A DNA stretch of 64,000 nucleotides, taken from Sulfitobacter sp. EhC04 (GTDB taxonomy: Bacteria; Pseudomonadota; Alphaproteobacteria; Rhodobacterales; Rhodobacteraceae). The stretch lies in the NCBI RefSeq assembly GCF_001650875.1, contig NZ_LXYI01000028.1, positions 22,153-86,152 on the forward strand, written 5' to 3'. Position numbers and translations under genes: made by a program. Below the pieces are notes generated by a model, which saw only the letters and a program-made list of their open reading frames with translations, was not told where the DNA came from and searched no databases. This document shows, piece by piece, positions 8,247-16,731 of the stretch (its first letter is position 1; each line of letters opens with the position of its first letter).

Positions 8247-8600
8247 ATGAAAAGCGTCCAACCAGCTTCCTGCCCGATGGAGGCGCTGCTGCGTGTCATC
8301 ACGGGACCTTGGACGATTTATATCCTTTGGGTTCTGTCCGAACAGGGTCCACAGCGTTTCGGCGCGACCAAACGGCTGGTGCCTGGAATTTCCACCCGGG
8401 TCCTGACTGAGAGGCTGAGAATGCTGGAACATGCCGGCGTGGTCTGGCGCGAGCAGGCCATGACCATCCCGCCCGCTGTCACATACGGGCTGACTGAACG
8501 CGGCGCGGAGCTGCGCGGTGTGCTGGACACCCTTGGATCCATTGCACGCCGCTGGGAGGCGGAGGGTGCTTTCGACGGGACGGCACGCTCGGCGGAATGA
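8247..8600 (+). CDS. HxlR family transcriptional regulator
   Basis: 117-residue winged-helix regulator. The HxlR domain covers almost the whole protein (CPMEALLRVITGPWTIYILWVL, then FGATKRLVPGISTRVLTERLRMLE and VTYGLTERGAEL). A single N-terminal cysteine, Cys9, is at the place used for electrophile sensing by HxlR members such as YodB. It is transcribed away from the DoxX-dioxygenase-NmrA-GST operon. Repression of that operon, relieved by quinones or similar compounds, is the inference; the sensed molecule is not proven. Confidence 0.9.
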   Translation: MKSVQPASCPMEALLRVITGPWTIYILWVLSEQGPQRFGATKRLVPGISTRVLTERLRMLEHAGVVWREQAMTIPPAVTYGLTERGAELRGVLDTLGSIARRWEAEGAFDGTARSAE

Positions 8601-8769
8601 TGACGTCCGTCCTGTTCGCGGAATAATCCCGCGCCAGAAAGCACCGCGAACGGAGCACGGCCCGAAGCTCATGACGAATTGAAAGCCGCGTTGGGTATGC
8701 CTGACAGGCGGCACTCACTCCGAACGATCCGCCCAGGTTTGCGGCTTGCCGCCACATAAAAATCAATTT

Positions 8770-8793
8770 ACTGTACCGACTAGACGGTACAGT
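8770..8793. promoter_or_regulatory. Probable TetR operator
   Basis: Perfect inverted repeat ACTGTACCG-actaga-CGGTACAGT (9-base arms, 6-base spacer) ending 44 bases before the ATG of the downstream TetR-type gene. It probably mediates autoregulation and overlaps the likely promoter. Confidence 0.75.
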
Positions 8794-8837
8794 CAAGTTT
8801 GAAATCCCGCAATGCTGCACAGGACAGGAAGAGCGAG

Positions 8838-9440
8838 ATGCGCGAGAGAAAAATGGCCGAGGTTTTGTTCGGCGCGCGGGAGGTCTTCTTCCGGTGCGGT
8901 TATGAAGGCGCCACCGTCGATGCCATTGCCGCCGAAGGGAAAGTGTCGAAGGCAACAATGTATTCGTATTTCCCGACCAAGGAGCAGCTGTTTCTGAGCG
9001 TCGTGGAATCCGAATGCGGTCGGCTTGCGGAAGAGATCCTCCGACCCTTGTCCGCAGGTCCCGAGCCGCGCGCCCAGTTGGAAAAACTTGCCCTGCGCAT
9101 GATCGATCTCGTTCTGGACGAAACCTACATCCGCCTTCTGCGGACGTGTATCGGTGCCACCGAGATGCTTCCCGAGGTCGGGGAGGTGTATTTTCGTGCC
9201 GGACCGAAACGGGCACGCGAACTCATCAGTAAAGTTCTGGAACGCCTTTCCCGGGAAGGCGCGCTTGAGATCGACAACCCCCCGCGTGTTGCGGATCACT
9301 TCATACATCTTTGCGTTTCTGGACTGTTGATGCCACGCCTGCTGGCCGTGCAAAGAACAGTCGAGCGGGACAAGCATGCGGCCGATGCAGTCACTGCATT
9401 CCTGCGACTCTACGGGAGCGGACATAGAGTAGAGCTCTGA
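8838..9440 (+). CDS. TetR/AcrR family regulator 1
   Basis: About 200 residues. An N-terminal TetR helix-turn-helix is clear (ATVDAIAAEGKVSKATMYSYFPTKEQLF), and the C-terminal part resembles the AefR-like ligand domain. The ATG at 8838 is chosen because AGGAAGA precedes it at a good distance. A TTG at 8799 would lie only 6 bases from the operator and has no ribosome site. It precedes a second TetR gene and an RND adaptor, so it may control that efflux operon. Confidence 0.85.
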   Translation: MRERKMAEVLFGAREVFFRCGYEGATVDAIAAEGKVSKATMYSYFPTKEQLFLSVVESECGRLAEEILRPLSAGPEPRAQLEKLALRMIDLVLDETYIRLLRTCIGATEMLPEVGEVYFRAGPKRARELISKVLERLSREGALEIDNPPRVADHFIHLCVSGLLMPRLLAVQRTVERDKHAADAVTAFLRLYGSGHRVEL

Positions 9441-9512
9441 ACTGACCTTGCTTTCCGACAACGGGGCAGTGCTCCACATCTCTCAATAAAATTGCCGAAT
9501 GGACAGTGAATA

Positions 9513-10064
9513 ATGACCATACAATCCAAAATGCAGGCAAAGAATGCGTCACCAAGGATCCTCGGCGCTGCGCGGGCAATTGCGCACAGAGAGGGCGCGG
9601 GAAAGATTACGATCGACGCCGTCGCGCGTGAGGCCGATCTCAGTAAAGGCGGGGTCTTATACAATTTTCCGACCAAGAGAGCGCTTCTTGCCGGGCTGCT
9701 TGATGAGATGCTCGCAGAACATCACGAACGCCTGGCATCAGTCCCGGAAGATCGCAGATCCCGCACCCTGCGTGGGCACCTGGAAGCAATCGTGCAAGCC
9801 AGAGCCGTCGATGACGACCTCTCGATGGCGATTCTCGCGGCTGCCGCGTCAGATCCGCGGCTGCTCGATCCGCTACGGGCTGAACTGACCGGCGACCTTG
9901 AGCGTATCCTGTCCGACACACAAGACACTCCGGGTGCTATGGTTGTCGTCCTAGCGATCCAGGGACTTCGGTTCCAGAAACTTCTGGGCCTTCCCGACGG
10001 TGGCGCGGATCTCAGGGGACGCGTCATCGAGCAATTGAGGGCCATGATTAATGAACTCGAATAG
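9513..10064 (+). CDS. TetR family regulator 2
   Basis: 183-residue regulator with N-terminal DNA-binding domain (ITIDAVAREADLSKGGVLYNFPTKRALLAGLL) and a C-terminal ligand domain of the TetR_C type. Its end overlaps the start of the RND adaptor gene by 14 bases, which indicates a shared transcript and probable control of that pump. Since the pump genes are now lost through element insertion, its present target is uncertain. Confidence 0.88.
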   Translation: MTIQSKMQAKNASPRILGAARAIAHREGAGKITIDAVAREADLSKGGVLYNFPTKRALLAGLLDEMLAEHHERLASVPEDRRSRTLRGHLEAIVQARAVDDDLSMAILAAAASDPRLLDPLRAELTGDLERILSDTQDTPGAMVVVLAIQGLRFQKLLGLPDGGADLRGRVIEQLRAMINELE

Positions 10065-10989
10065 AGAGACACGAAGTTTGAAGCGGATCGTTTTTGTTAT
10101 TGCGGTAGCGGCCGTGTCGGCCGTTGCCGTCCCGTTTGTTTCGCCGTTCCTGACCGATGTGCTGGCCCAGACCGCGACGGACACCCTGGAGGCAGAAGTC
10201 GATACAAGGCCTGCAGCGAACGTGGAGCGACCAGTCACGGTCGAAGTGACCCGTGCGCTCAATCGCGTCGTAAGTCAGTCTCGCAGCGTTGCAGGCCGCG
10301 TCGAACCTGCTCGAACGGTGGACCTTGCGTTTCAGATACCCGGGCAGATCATTCGCCTTGAGGTTGAGCCCGGCGACACGATTCGCGAGGGCGAGGTGAT
10401 CGCGGAGCTCGACCAAATCGATTTCGAACTCGCCGTCGACCGGGCTCAGGCGTCCTACGACCTGGCGAATTCCGAACTCGCGCGCGCCTCGGACCTCGCC
10501 GATCGTGGCGTGGCGTCCGACGCGCGCCTCGACACGGCCCGCGCGCAGTTCGTCCAGGCAGAAGTCGCGCTCCGCGAGGCAGAGCGGCGCCTGTCCCAAA
10601 CGAAAATCGTCGCGCCATTCGACGCGATTGTGGCGCGCACCTTCGTTGAAGAATATGTCAACGTCACGTCGGCCGCGCCTGTCGCGCGTCTACAGGATGT
10701 CAGCGAGATGCGGCTCGTGATCTCCCTGCCAGAGGAACTTGCGGCCATTGCGCGGTCGGCACCCGATGCCTTCGAGATCGTTGCAACTTTTCCGGCTGTT
10801 CCGGGTTACACCGCGCCTCTGGTGCTTCGCTCGTTTGCGACCGATGCCGACCGGACGGCGCAGACCTACGACGTGGAATTTGCGATCACGGGTGATATCG
10901 ACCCGCGTCTTCTGCCCGGGATGACTGCGGATGTGCGCATCTCCATTGCCGCAGAAGCAGATCGCCCGCAATCCGTGATTGTCGCGTAG
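10051..10989 (+). pseudogene. RND efflux periplasmic adaptor, 3' end lost
   Basis: HlyD/AcrA-type membrane-fusion protein with an N-terminal membrane segment (residues about 8-30), lipoyl halves (GRVEPARTVDLAFQIPGQI...VEPGDTIREGEVIAELD and TKIVAPFDAIVARTFVEEYVNV), a coiled-coil hairpin between them, and a beta-barrel. Reading stops after PQSVIVA: the last gene-derived base is 10979, and the final codons and TAG come from the left tip of the tni element. The usual C-terminal domain and the RND pump gene are missing, and nothing beyond the element (14486 on) continues it. The protein is probably non-functional. Confidence 0.85.
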
Positions 10990-11094
10990 CCCTTAATTGT
11001 GAGATGAGAAATCCAACGAAATCAACAGCTGTGCTTTGCCCTTAAATATGAGATTTTGCCTTTAATTCCGATATTTTTGCTCTTAAACCTGAGA
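10980..11094. repeat. Left end of the tni element: TIR and three internal repeats
   Basis: The tip TGTCGCG at 10980 is followed by repeat copies at 10989-11004 (GCCCTTAATTGTGAGA), 11038-11053 (GCCCTTAAATATGAGA), a degenerate 11058-11073 (GCCTTTAATTCCGATA) and 11079-11094 (GCTCTTAAACCTGAGA). These are probably TniA binding sites; tniA starts 32 bases later. Confidence 0.8.
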
Positions 11095-11125
11095 CAGGGT
11101 TCACAGACATTTGCGGCAAATATCG

Positions 11126-12760
11126 ATGGATGATGATGGCGAAGACTCCGTTGCCGTTGGTGCTGAAGAAGCGCGCAGAGCCGCGGTGCTGCGTCCCCTT
11201 GTTCAGGCCTTTCTCAAAGGGACTGGCAGTCTGGAAAGTGGCATCAATGACGCCGTTTGGGAGCTTGGTGTCAGCAGGGCGACGGTCTGGCGTTGGATAA
11301 AGCGGTTGGCGGAAGAGGGTGGGCGCACCAGCGCTCTGGCGCCGCGGAAACGGGGCCGCCCGACCGGGACGCTCTTGATATCCAGCAAAGTCGAAGCGGT
11401 GATCGAAGAGCACCTTCGCCGTTATTTTTTGCGCCGGGAGCGTTCGAGCCTGTCGCGCGTCGTGACAGAAATCCGCAGTGTGTGCTGGCAACAGGGCTTG
11501 CAGGCGCCGACACGGCGGACGGTTCAGCGTCGCCTGGATGCGATGGATGCCCGCGAAGTTGCGAAGGCACGAGAGGGCGCAAAGGTTGCCCGCCAGAAAT
11601 TTGCGCCGGTCACAGGTGAGAACAAGGCCAGTGTGCCACTGGAGATCGTCCAAATTGATCATACGCCGGCGGACATCATTCTTGTCGACAGCTTTGAACG
11701 CCAACCAATTGGGCGGCCTTGGGTCACGCTGGCGATCGACATCGCAACGCGGATGGTAACCGGATACTACACTTCTCTCGAGGCGCCTTCGCGACTGTCA
11801 GTGGCGCTTTGCCTGACACAGGCGGTGGCCCCCAAGGCGGAACTTCTGACGGAATTGGCGTGCAATATTCCTTGGCCCGCACAGGGCAAACCGCTCAGCC
11901 TCCACGTCGACAATGGCCGCGATTTCCGGTCGCGGGCCTTTCGTTCGGCATGCGCGGAATGGGGGATCGATCTGGTCTATCGGCCGCCGGGAAGTCCTCA
12001 CTTCGGAGGTCACATCGAACGTTTGATCGGGACGATGATGGGGGCCGTCCACCTGTTGCCGGGAACAACGCAATCCTCGATCGCGACCAAGGGCGACTAT
12101 GATGCCGAAGGCATGGCCACGATGACGTTGAGCGAATTCGATCGTTGGTTTGCTTTGGAAATCTGCCGTTACAACAACAGCATTCATTCGAGTCTTGGCT
12201 GCACGCCCGTTGCCAAATGGGAGGCGCTCTCAGAGCAAATGACGGGCGACATCCCATTTGATATCGAAGCCTTTCAGGTGAGTTTCCTGCCGAGCGAACT
12301 GCGCAAGATCAGGCGTGACGGCATCCATCTGTTCCAGATAAGATATTGGTCCGATGCCCTTGCAGGCCACATCGGGCGCGGGGATGGAAAGGTGGTCGTT
12401 CGCTACGATCCTCGTGATATCTCAATGATCTGGGTTGAACTGGACGATGGCCGGTATGTTGAGGCGCGGTACAGAAACCTCGAGATTCCGCCCGTCTCGC
12501 TCTGGGAATATCGCGAAGCCATGAGGAAGGCTCGTGCCCTTGGCGCGTCCGGGTCCAATGAGCTGGTTCTGGCTGAGCTGATCCGACAGCAACGCCAGAT
12601 AGAAGCTGAAAGCCGGGGCCTAACGAAGGCCGAACGCAGAACCCGTGAAAGAAAAGGGACATTGGAGGGTGCCAACTCGGCCGTCTCGTCAACCGAAGGG
12701 CTGCGAGCGATCGATACGGGTGATACATCGCGCCCATTGTTCAAGGTGGAGAGATGGTGA
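11126..12760 (+). CDS. tniA: TniA DDE transposase (copy 2, complete)
   Basis: 544-residue transposase. An N-terminal helix-turn-helix lies near residues 45-62 (LGVSRATVWRWIKRL). The integrase core has Asp178 (VQIDHTP), Asp262 (LHVDNGRDF) and Glu298 (FGGHIERL), a D-D-35-E arrangement. A Mu-type C-terminal barrel follows (SFLPSELRK..., YDPRDISMIWV). The ATG at 11126 was taken; a TTG at 11111 is possible. tniB begins 1 base after the stop. Confidence 0.93.
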   Translation: MDDDGEDSVAVGAEEARRAAVLRPLVQAFLKGTGSLESGINDAVWELGVSRATVWRWIKRLAEEGGRTSALAPRKRGRPTGTLLISSKVEAVIEEHLRRYFLRRERSSLSRVVTEIRSVCWQQGLQAPTRRTVQRRLDAMDAREVAKAREGAKVARQKFAPVTGENKASVPLEIVQIDHTPADIILVDSFERQPIGRPWVTLAIDIATRMVTGYYTSLEAPSRLSVALCLTQAVAPKAELLTELACNIPWPAQGKPLSLHVDNGRDFRSRAFRSACAEWGIDLVYRPPGSPHFGGHIERLIGTMMGAVHLLPGTTQSSIATKGDYDAEGMATMTLSEFDRWFALEICRYNNSIHSSLGCTPVAKWEALSEQMTGDIPFDIEAFQVSFLPSELRKIRRDGIHLFQIRYWSDALAGHIGRGDGKVVVRYDPRDISMIWVELDDGRYVEARYRNLEIPPVSLWEYREAMRKARALGASGSNELVLAELIRQQRQIEAESRGLTKAERRTRERKGTLEGANSAVSSTEGLRAIDTGDTSRPLFKVERW

Positions 12761-12761
12761 A

Positions 12762-13643
12762 TTGAGGGCAGGGACAACTGAAGAAGACGGCCGGATCGCC
12801 CTCATTCAATCGGATATCTGGATCGGCTTTCCACGGGCGGAACAGGTGTTGGACCGCTTGCAGGGCATGATCGAAGCGCCACGACAAACCCGTATGCCTG
12901 GGCTTCTTGTGCATGGCGCCTCCGGGATTGGAAAGACGATGATTGCCCGAAACCTGTCGCGCAAGTACGCACCAGAATACGATCCGGCGTCGGGCATCAC
13001 CCGCACACCGCTTCTGCTGTTGCAAGCGCCGCCCGCGCCTGATGAACGGCGGTTCTACCTGCACATCCTGGCCGCCGTCGGCGCCCCGGCGACGGCACTG
13101 AGCGCTCGCGCTCAAAATGTGGCTTCCCTCGAAGTCCGTGTCATCGCGCTCTTGCGTGACCTTGGCCTGCGGATGATCATGATCGACGAGGTTCACAACC
13201 TTTTGGCCGGGACCCACCGCGAACAGCGCCGCTTTCTCAATGTTTTACGGTATCTCAGCAATGAACTCGAAGTATCGCTGGTCTGCCTCGGGGTCAGCGA
13301 GGCCGTCGATGCCATCCGTGGTGATATCCAGTTAGCCAGGCGGTTGGACGAACATCACCTCCCAAACTGGCGCGACGATGCCGAGTTCTCGGACATGATC
13401 CAGACACTCATCGCGGCAATGCCCCTCGAGAAGAAATCCAATCTGAAGGTCAAGTCACTCAAGCAGATACTTGCGCTGACCGGTGGGGTGACCTCGCGCA
13501 TCTTCGCGCTGATCAAGGATCTTTCCATCGACGCCATTGTCACAGGTGATGAATGCATCGCCGATGACGCAATCGCAAAATGGACCCCGGTTTGGTCGCG
13601 CCATGCGAACGCCCATCGGCGGCTTGAGATGACCGGGCTGTGA
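12762..13643 (+). CDS. tniB: TniB AAA+ ATPase (copy 2)
   Basis: About 293 residues. Walker A is GASGIGKTMIAR, Walker B is MIMIDEVHNLLAG, followed by the REQRRFLNVLRYLSNE and QLARRLDEHHLP segments seen in the first copy. There is no ATG in a suitable place; a TTG at 12762, 1 base after the tniA stop and downstream of GGAGAG, gives the expected N-terminus (RAGTTEEDGRIALIQ). The end overlaps the GTG of tniQ by 4 bases. Confidence 0.9.
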   Translation: MRAGTTEEDGRIALIQSDIWIGFPRAEQVLDRLQGMIEAPRQTRMPGLLVHGASGIGKTMIARNLSRKYAPEYDPASGITRTPLLLLQAPPAPDERRFYLHILAAVGAPATALSARAQNVASLEVRVIALLRDLGLRMIMIDEVHNLLAGTHREQRRFLNVLRYLSNELEVSLVCLGVSEAVDAIRGDIQLARRLDEHHLPNWRDDAEFSDMIQTLIAAMPLEKKSNLKVKSLKQILALTGGVTSRIFALIKDLSIDAIVTGDECIADDAIAKWTPVWSRHANAHRRLEMTGL

Positions 13644-14431
13644 AGCCGCGTTCGCTGCCCAAGACTGTCGCGCCGCTGCCAGACGAGTTGTTGTCAGGTT
13701 GGCTGTCCCGGCTGGCTGCGGCCAACTACTGCAATGACGCGGAACTGCTGGCTCATATCGAAATCGATACCACGCATGGCACCGCCTTGGACTTCAGCAT
13801 CGACGCGGCTGCGGCAGAGAAGATTGGCAATGCCGCACGGGTCGCCCCAGATGTCGTGCGATCTTTGGCCTTTCCGGCGATGACGCCACGAGAAGCCTCG
13901 CTGACGGCCCAGATGCCATTCCAGCATTGTCTGCAATGCTCCCGAGAGGGCCTTTCGCTCAGGCATTGGAGGCGGGCCTGGGCATTCGACTGTCAAGTTT
14001 GCGGGACGAGACTTGTGCAGACACTTGGTAAAACAGGTGACGAACAATTACCCGACAAACTGATTTACCGAGCGCGCCGCGGGGCAGGGATGCTTGAGTG
14101 CGCCGCGCGATCTCGAAGCCCCAAGCAACTTCGGCGCGCAATGCGCGCGGTCACCTTTTCCATGTCACTTAAGGGCTGCCACGGGGAGCCGTTGTTCGCT
14201 CTTCAAAGCCACAGACCAGAAGTGAGGCTGTTTTGCCTTGCCGCAATCGCCGCCGCGCGATCTCATCCCTTGGCTAAGGCAGCCATCGTCAGCTTCGCCA
14301 TAGACGACTTTGCCAGGGTTGCTCTCTTACGCGCCTTCGAGAAGGAGCATCGATTGCTAGCCGCGGTCGATCACATCGCGCAAAGGCGCGCGAGAAGCAA
14401 AGTCCCCATGACAGCCGAATCTCGCAATTAA
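13640..14431 (+). CDS. tniQ: TniQ family protein (copy 2)
   Basis: 263 residues, GTG start overlapping the tniB stop. It carries the family N-terminus (PLPDELLSGWLSRLAAANYC) and zinc-binding residues in HCLQCSREGLSLRHWRRAWAFDCQVCG. It is shorter than copy 1 and its stop lies within the innermost right-end repeat (14420-14435), so the gene runs right up to the transposon end. Role: target choice together with TniB. Confidence 0.88.
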   Translation: MKPRSLPKTVAPLPDELLSGWLSRLAAANYCNDAELLAHIEIDTTHGTALDFSIDAAAAEKIGNAARVAPDVVRSLAFPAMTPREASLTAQMPFQHCLQCSREGLSLRHWRRAWAFDCQVCGTRLVQTLGKTGDEQLPDKLIYRARRGAGMLECAARSRSPKQLRRAMRAVTFSMSLKGCHGEPLFALQSHRPEVRLFCLAAIAAARSHPLAKAAIVSFAIDDFARVALLRAFEKEHRLLAAVDHIAQRRARSKVPMTAESRN

Positions 14432-14485
14432 GGGCAAAACTCGATGCCGAAAGCGTCTCGTCTCAGATTTAAGGGCAACGCGACA
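14420..14485. repeat. Right end of the tni element: TIR and two repeats
   Basis: Repeat copies on the minus strand at 14420-14435 (GCCCTTAATTGCGAGA) and 14461-14476 (GCCCTTAAATCTGAGA), ending in CGCGACA at 14479-14485. The outer copy is 9 bases from the tip, exactly as at the left end. Confidence 0.8.
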
Positions 14486-14625
14486 GCTAGAGTCAACGCC
14501 TCTGTCCGCCAAACTTGCAGAGAATTCGCGCATCTAGCCCAGTTTGACGAATGTTGCTCGAAGCACGAATGTCCGCACAGATGAAAACGAACCGCCCGTG
14601 TCCAGTCTTCGTCTCTTGCTGCGAT

Positions 14626-15945
14626 TTATAAATGCGTGGCCCAGCGAGGATGGCTCTCGTCAATGATCAAGGCATGGCTGTGCCTGCGATGTCCCCTTAG
14701 GTGGGGATGGTCGAGTGGCAAATTTTTGTGGGTGTGCTCAAGCTCAACGGGATCGCCGGACGGCCAGAGTTTCAGCGCTGCGAGCATACCGAAGGCGGCG
14801 ATGAGGGCCAGTCCGATCAGTGCGGGAACGACACCATAGACCGTCAGCAGCCATCCCGACAGCGGATAGGTCACAAGCCAGCAGGCGTGGGACAGCGCGA
14901 ATTGCGCCGCGAAGAGTGCCGGGCGGTCCCCGGCGTGGGCGGAACGGCGCAGCAACCGGCCCGAGGGGGTGAGAACGGTGGAATACCCCAACCCCACTAG
15001 CAGCCAGGCTGTCAGAAGGATGGACCAGCCAAGGCCTGCTCCAAGGACCGTCAACGCCAGACCGACCAGAGTAGCCACCATCAGCGCGGCTCCGCCGAAC
15101 ATAACGGGCCGGTCCGGCAACACATCGAGAACACGCGGCAGGACCAGCGCGGCGATCATCGACCCTGCGCCGAAGGCGAACATCGTCCAGGCCAGAGCAC
15201 TTTCCGAAAGGCCGAGCGAGCCGCGCACAAGAACGACGGTATTGACCAGCACCATCGCACCTGCCGCCGCCGCCGCGAGGTTCAATGCCAAGAGCCCGCG
15301 CAAGCGCGGCGTGGCCAGATAGATGCGGATGCCGCGCGTTGTGCGGTCATAGACACCGCGCGGCTCGGATGGGCGGGGACTCGGCAGCACGATCGAAGCA
15401 ACCAGAAGGGCCGATGCGGCGAAACCGAGGACCGTTCCGAGGAAAAGTGAATTGTAGGACATCACCGCGAGCAGAAGGGCCGCCAGCGTCGGGCTGACGA
15501 TGTTTTCCAGATCGTAGGCCAGCCGCGACAGCGACAGCGCGCGGGTATAGCGCGCCTCTTCGGGCAGAACGTCCGGGATCGTGGCCTGAAAGGTCGGCGT
15601 GAAGGCGGCGGAAGCCGATTGAAGAAGGAAGATCAGGACGTAGACCTGCCAGACCTCGGTCACGAAGGGCAGTGCGAGGGCGACACCGGCACGCACCAGA
15701 TCGAGCATCACCAGAAGCGCGCGGCGCGGCACGCGGTCTGCGAAAGCCCCTGCAATGGGCGCGATGCCCACATAAGCAACCATCTTGATGGTGAAGACTG
15801 TGCCGAGGACCAGCGCCGCCCCGTCGCCCGAAAGATCAAAGGCGAGCAGGCCGAGTGCGACTGTGGCGAGTCCGGTACCCAGAAGGGCTACGACTTGCGC
15901 CAGAAAGAGGTGCCGATAAGTGCGGTCGGAGAGAATATCGAGCAT
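14626..15945 (-). CDS. MFS metal exporter with His-rich tail (NreB-like)
   Basis: 439-residue major facilitator with about 12 membrane helices to residue 395 and a cytoplasmic tail rich in histidine (ELEHTHKNLPLDHPHL, then GHRRHSHALIIDESHPRW). Such tails occur in NreB/NrsD-type nickel and cobalt exporters. The MFS loop motif GAFADRVPRRALLVMLD is visible near residue 66. A CsoR/RcnR-family repressor lies 8 bases upstream in the same operon. Export of Ni or Co from the cytoplasm is the likely role; copper cannot be ruled out. Confidence 0.8.
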   Translation of the reverse strand: MLDILSDRTYRHLFLAQVVALLGTGLATVALGLLAFDLSGDGAALVLGTVFTIKMVAYVGIAPIAGAFADRVPRRALLVMLDLVRAGVALALPFVTEVWQVYVLIFLLQSASAAFTPTFQATIPDVLPEEARYTRALSLSRLAYDLENIVSPTLAALLLAVMSYNSLFLGTVLGFAASALLVASIVLPSPRPSEPRGVYDRTTRGIRIYLATPRLRGLLALNLAAAAAGAMVLVNTVVLVRGSLGLSESALAWTMFAFGAGSMIAALVLPRVLDVLPDRPVMFGGAALMVATLVGLALTVLGAGLGWSILLTAWLLVGLGYSTVLTPSGRLLRRSAHAGDRPALFAAQFALSHACWLVTYPLSGWLLTVYGVVPALIGLALIAAFGMLAALKLWPSGDPVELEHTHKNLPLDHPHLRGHRRHSHALIIDESHPRWATHL

Positions 15946-15953
15946 GGTCGGCC

Positions 15954-16214
15954 TCAGAGATATCGGGCGATCGCCCGCAACTCTGCGCGATCAGTTTCAG
16001 AACTTTCAACGTCAATACAATGGTCCATGTGATCATGGATCAGCGCACGCTTGGCGTTCGTCACGGCCTTTTCGACCGCTTGCATCTGCTGAGCAATCTC
16101 CAGACAGGGTTTGCCCGCCTCGATCATTTCGATCACGGCGCGCAAATGGCCGTCAGCGCGTTTCAGCCGGGCGACAAGGGCGGGATGGGTTGCATGGACT
16201 GGATGTTTTGTCAT
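15954..16214 (-). CDS. CsoR/RcnR family metal-sensing repressor
   Basis: 86-residue all-helical repressor (DUF156): HPALVARLKRADGHLRAVIEMIEAGKPCLEI then a KRALIHDHMDHC helix. Cys37, His62 and Cys66 have the spacing of the CsoR Cu(I) ligands (C-x24-H-x3-C), while extra N-terminal histidines (4, 7, 10) and His60/His65 resemble RcnR/DmeR Ni/Co sensors. The neighbouring NreB-like and HupE genes favour Ni/Co. It probably binds the GC-rich dyad directly upstream and represses its own operon and perhaps the divergent one. Confidence 0.88.
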   Translation of the reverse strand: MTKHPVHATHPALVARLKRADGHLRAVIEMIEAGKPCLEIAQQMQAVEKAVTNAKRALIHDHMDHCIDVESSETDRAELRAIARYL

Positions 16215-16220
16215 AAAGTA

Positions 16221-16247
16221 GTTCTATCCCCCCCGGGAGGATAGAAC
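16221..16247. promoter_or_regulatory. Operator of the CsoR/RcnR-type repressor
   Basis: Inverted repeat GTTCTATCC-n9-GGATAGAAC with a C/G tract in the centre, 7 bases upstream of the repressor start. A GC tract between AT-rich inverted arms is the hallmark of CsoR/RcnR operators. Confidence 0.75.
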
Positions 16248-16275
16248 AAGATGGTGCCACGACGCACCACGCTAG

Positions 16276-16308
<33 letters not shown>

Positions 16309-16314
16309 GAACCT

Positions 16315-16671
16315 ATGGAAACCTTGAGGACAGTTGTAAACGCCGCGTTTGCGACACTCTTATGTTTAGCCGTACTTCTCTGGTCTGTGGTGCCCGCAAC
16401 CTCGCACGCGCCCTCAGTCTTCAGCGTCCTCCAAGAGCACGCAGAAATGATTGCTGAGCACGGTCATTCGCATGGACTGGAAGAAGACCTTGCCTGGGCC
16501 ATGCATGGACACAACCATGACAGCGTCGATCACGATCACAGTCAGGCGGTTGTGCCTGGCCCCGACCGATCGCCGCACCCGCTCGATATTTACAGAGCCG
16601 CATGGCCTTTGAGGTCGGCCACGTCGAACACCTTACAGACATACCAAATCGAACGACCTCCGCGCGTCTGA
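16315..16671 (+). CDS. Small His-rich secreted protein
   Basis: 118 residues with a signal peptide (residues 1-31, a hydrophobic run ending ATSHA) and a histidine-rich middle (AEHGHSHG and MHGHNHDSVDHDHS, residues about 48-75). No known domain is recognised. The histidine clusters suggest periplasmic binding of nickel, cobalt or zinc. It is followed 60 bases later by the hupE-like gene and faces the repressor-MFS operon, so it is probably part of the same metal response. Confidence 0.7.
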   Translation: METLRTVVNAAFATLLCLAVLLWSVVPATSHAPSVFSVLQEHAEMIAEHGHSHGLEEDLAWAMHGHNHDSVDHDHSQAVVPGPDRSPHPLDIYRAAWPLRSATSNTLQTYQIERPPRV

Positions 16672-16731
16672 CCGACTGCGTGCCAACAGCGCGCTGCATT
16701 CGATCATCAACACATATGCGGAGTCAAATCC

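Larger units (their letters stand above)
10980..14485 (+). mobile_element. Complete tniABQ transposon (Tn5053/Tn552 type)
   Basis: 3.5 kb element carrying tniA, tniB and tniQ and no cargo or resolvase. The tips are inverted: the left end reads TGTCGCGTAGCCCTTAATTG, and the right end read inward gives TGTCGCGTTGCCCTTAAATC. Each end holds further copies of a 16-base repeat (consensus GCCCTTAAWTNTGAGA). The 5-base flanks differ (GTGAT left, GCTAG right), so no target duplication remains. That, with the missing rest of the adaptor gene, suggests a deletion or recombination next to the element. Confidence 0.85.

Noticed and set aside
8799..8837. TTG start for the first TetR gene
   Set aside because: It would lie 6 bases from the operator without a ribosome site, whereas the ATG at 8838 has AGGAAGA.
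10975..14490. 5-base target duplication of the tni element
   Set aside because: Flanking bases GTGAT and GCTAG differ, and moving the ends by a few bases did not produce a match.
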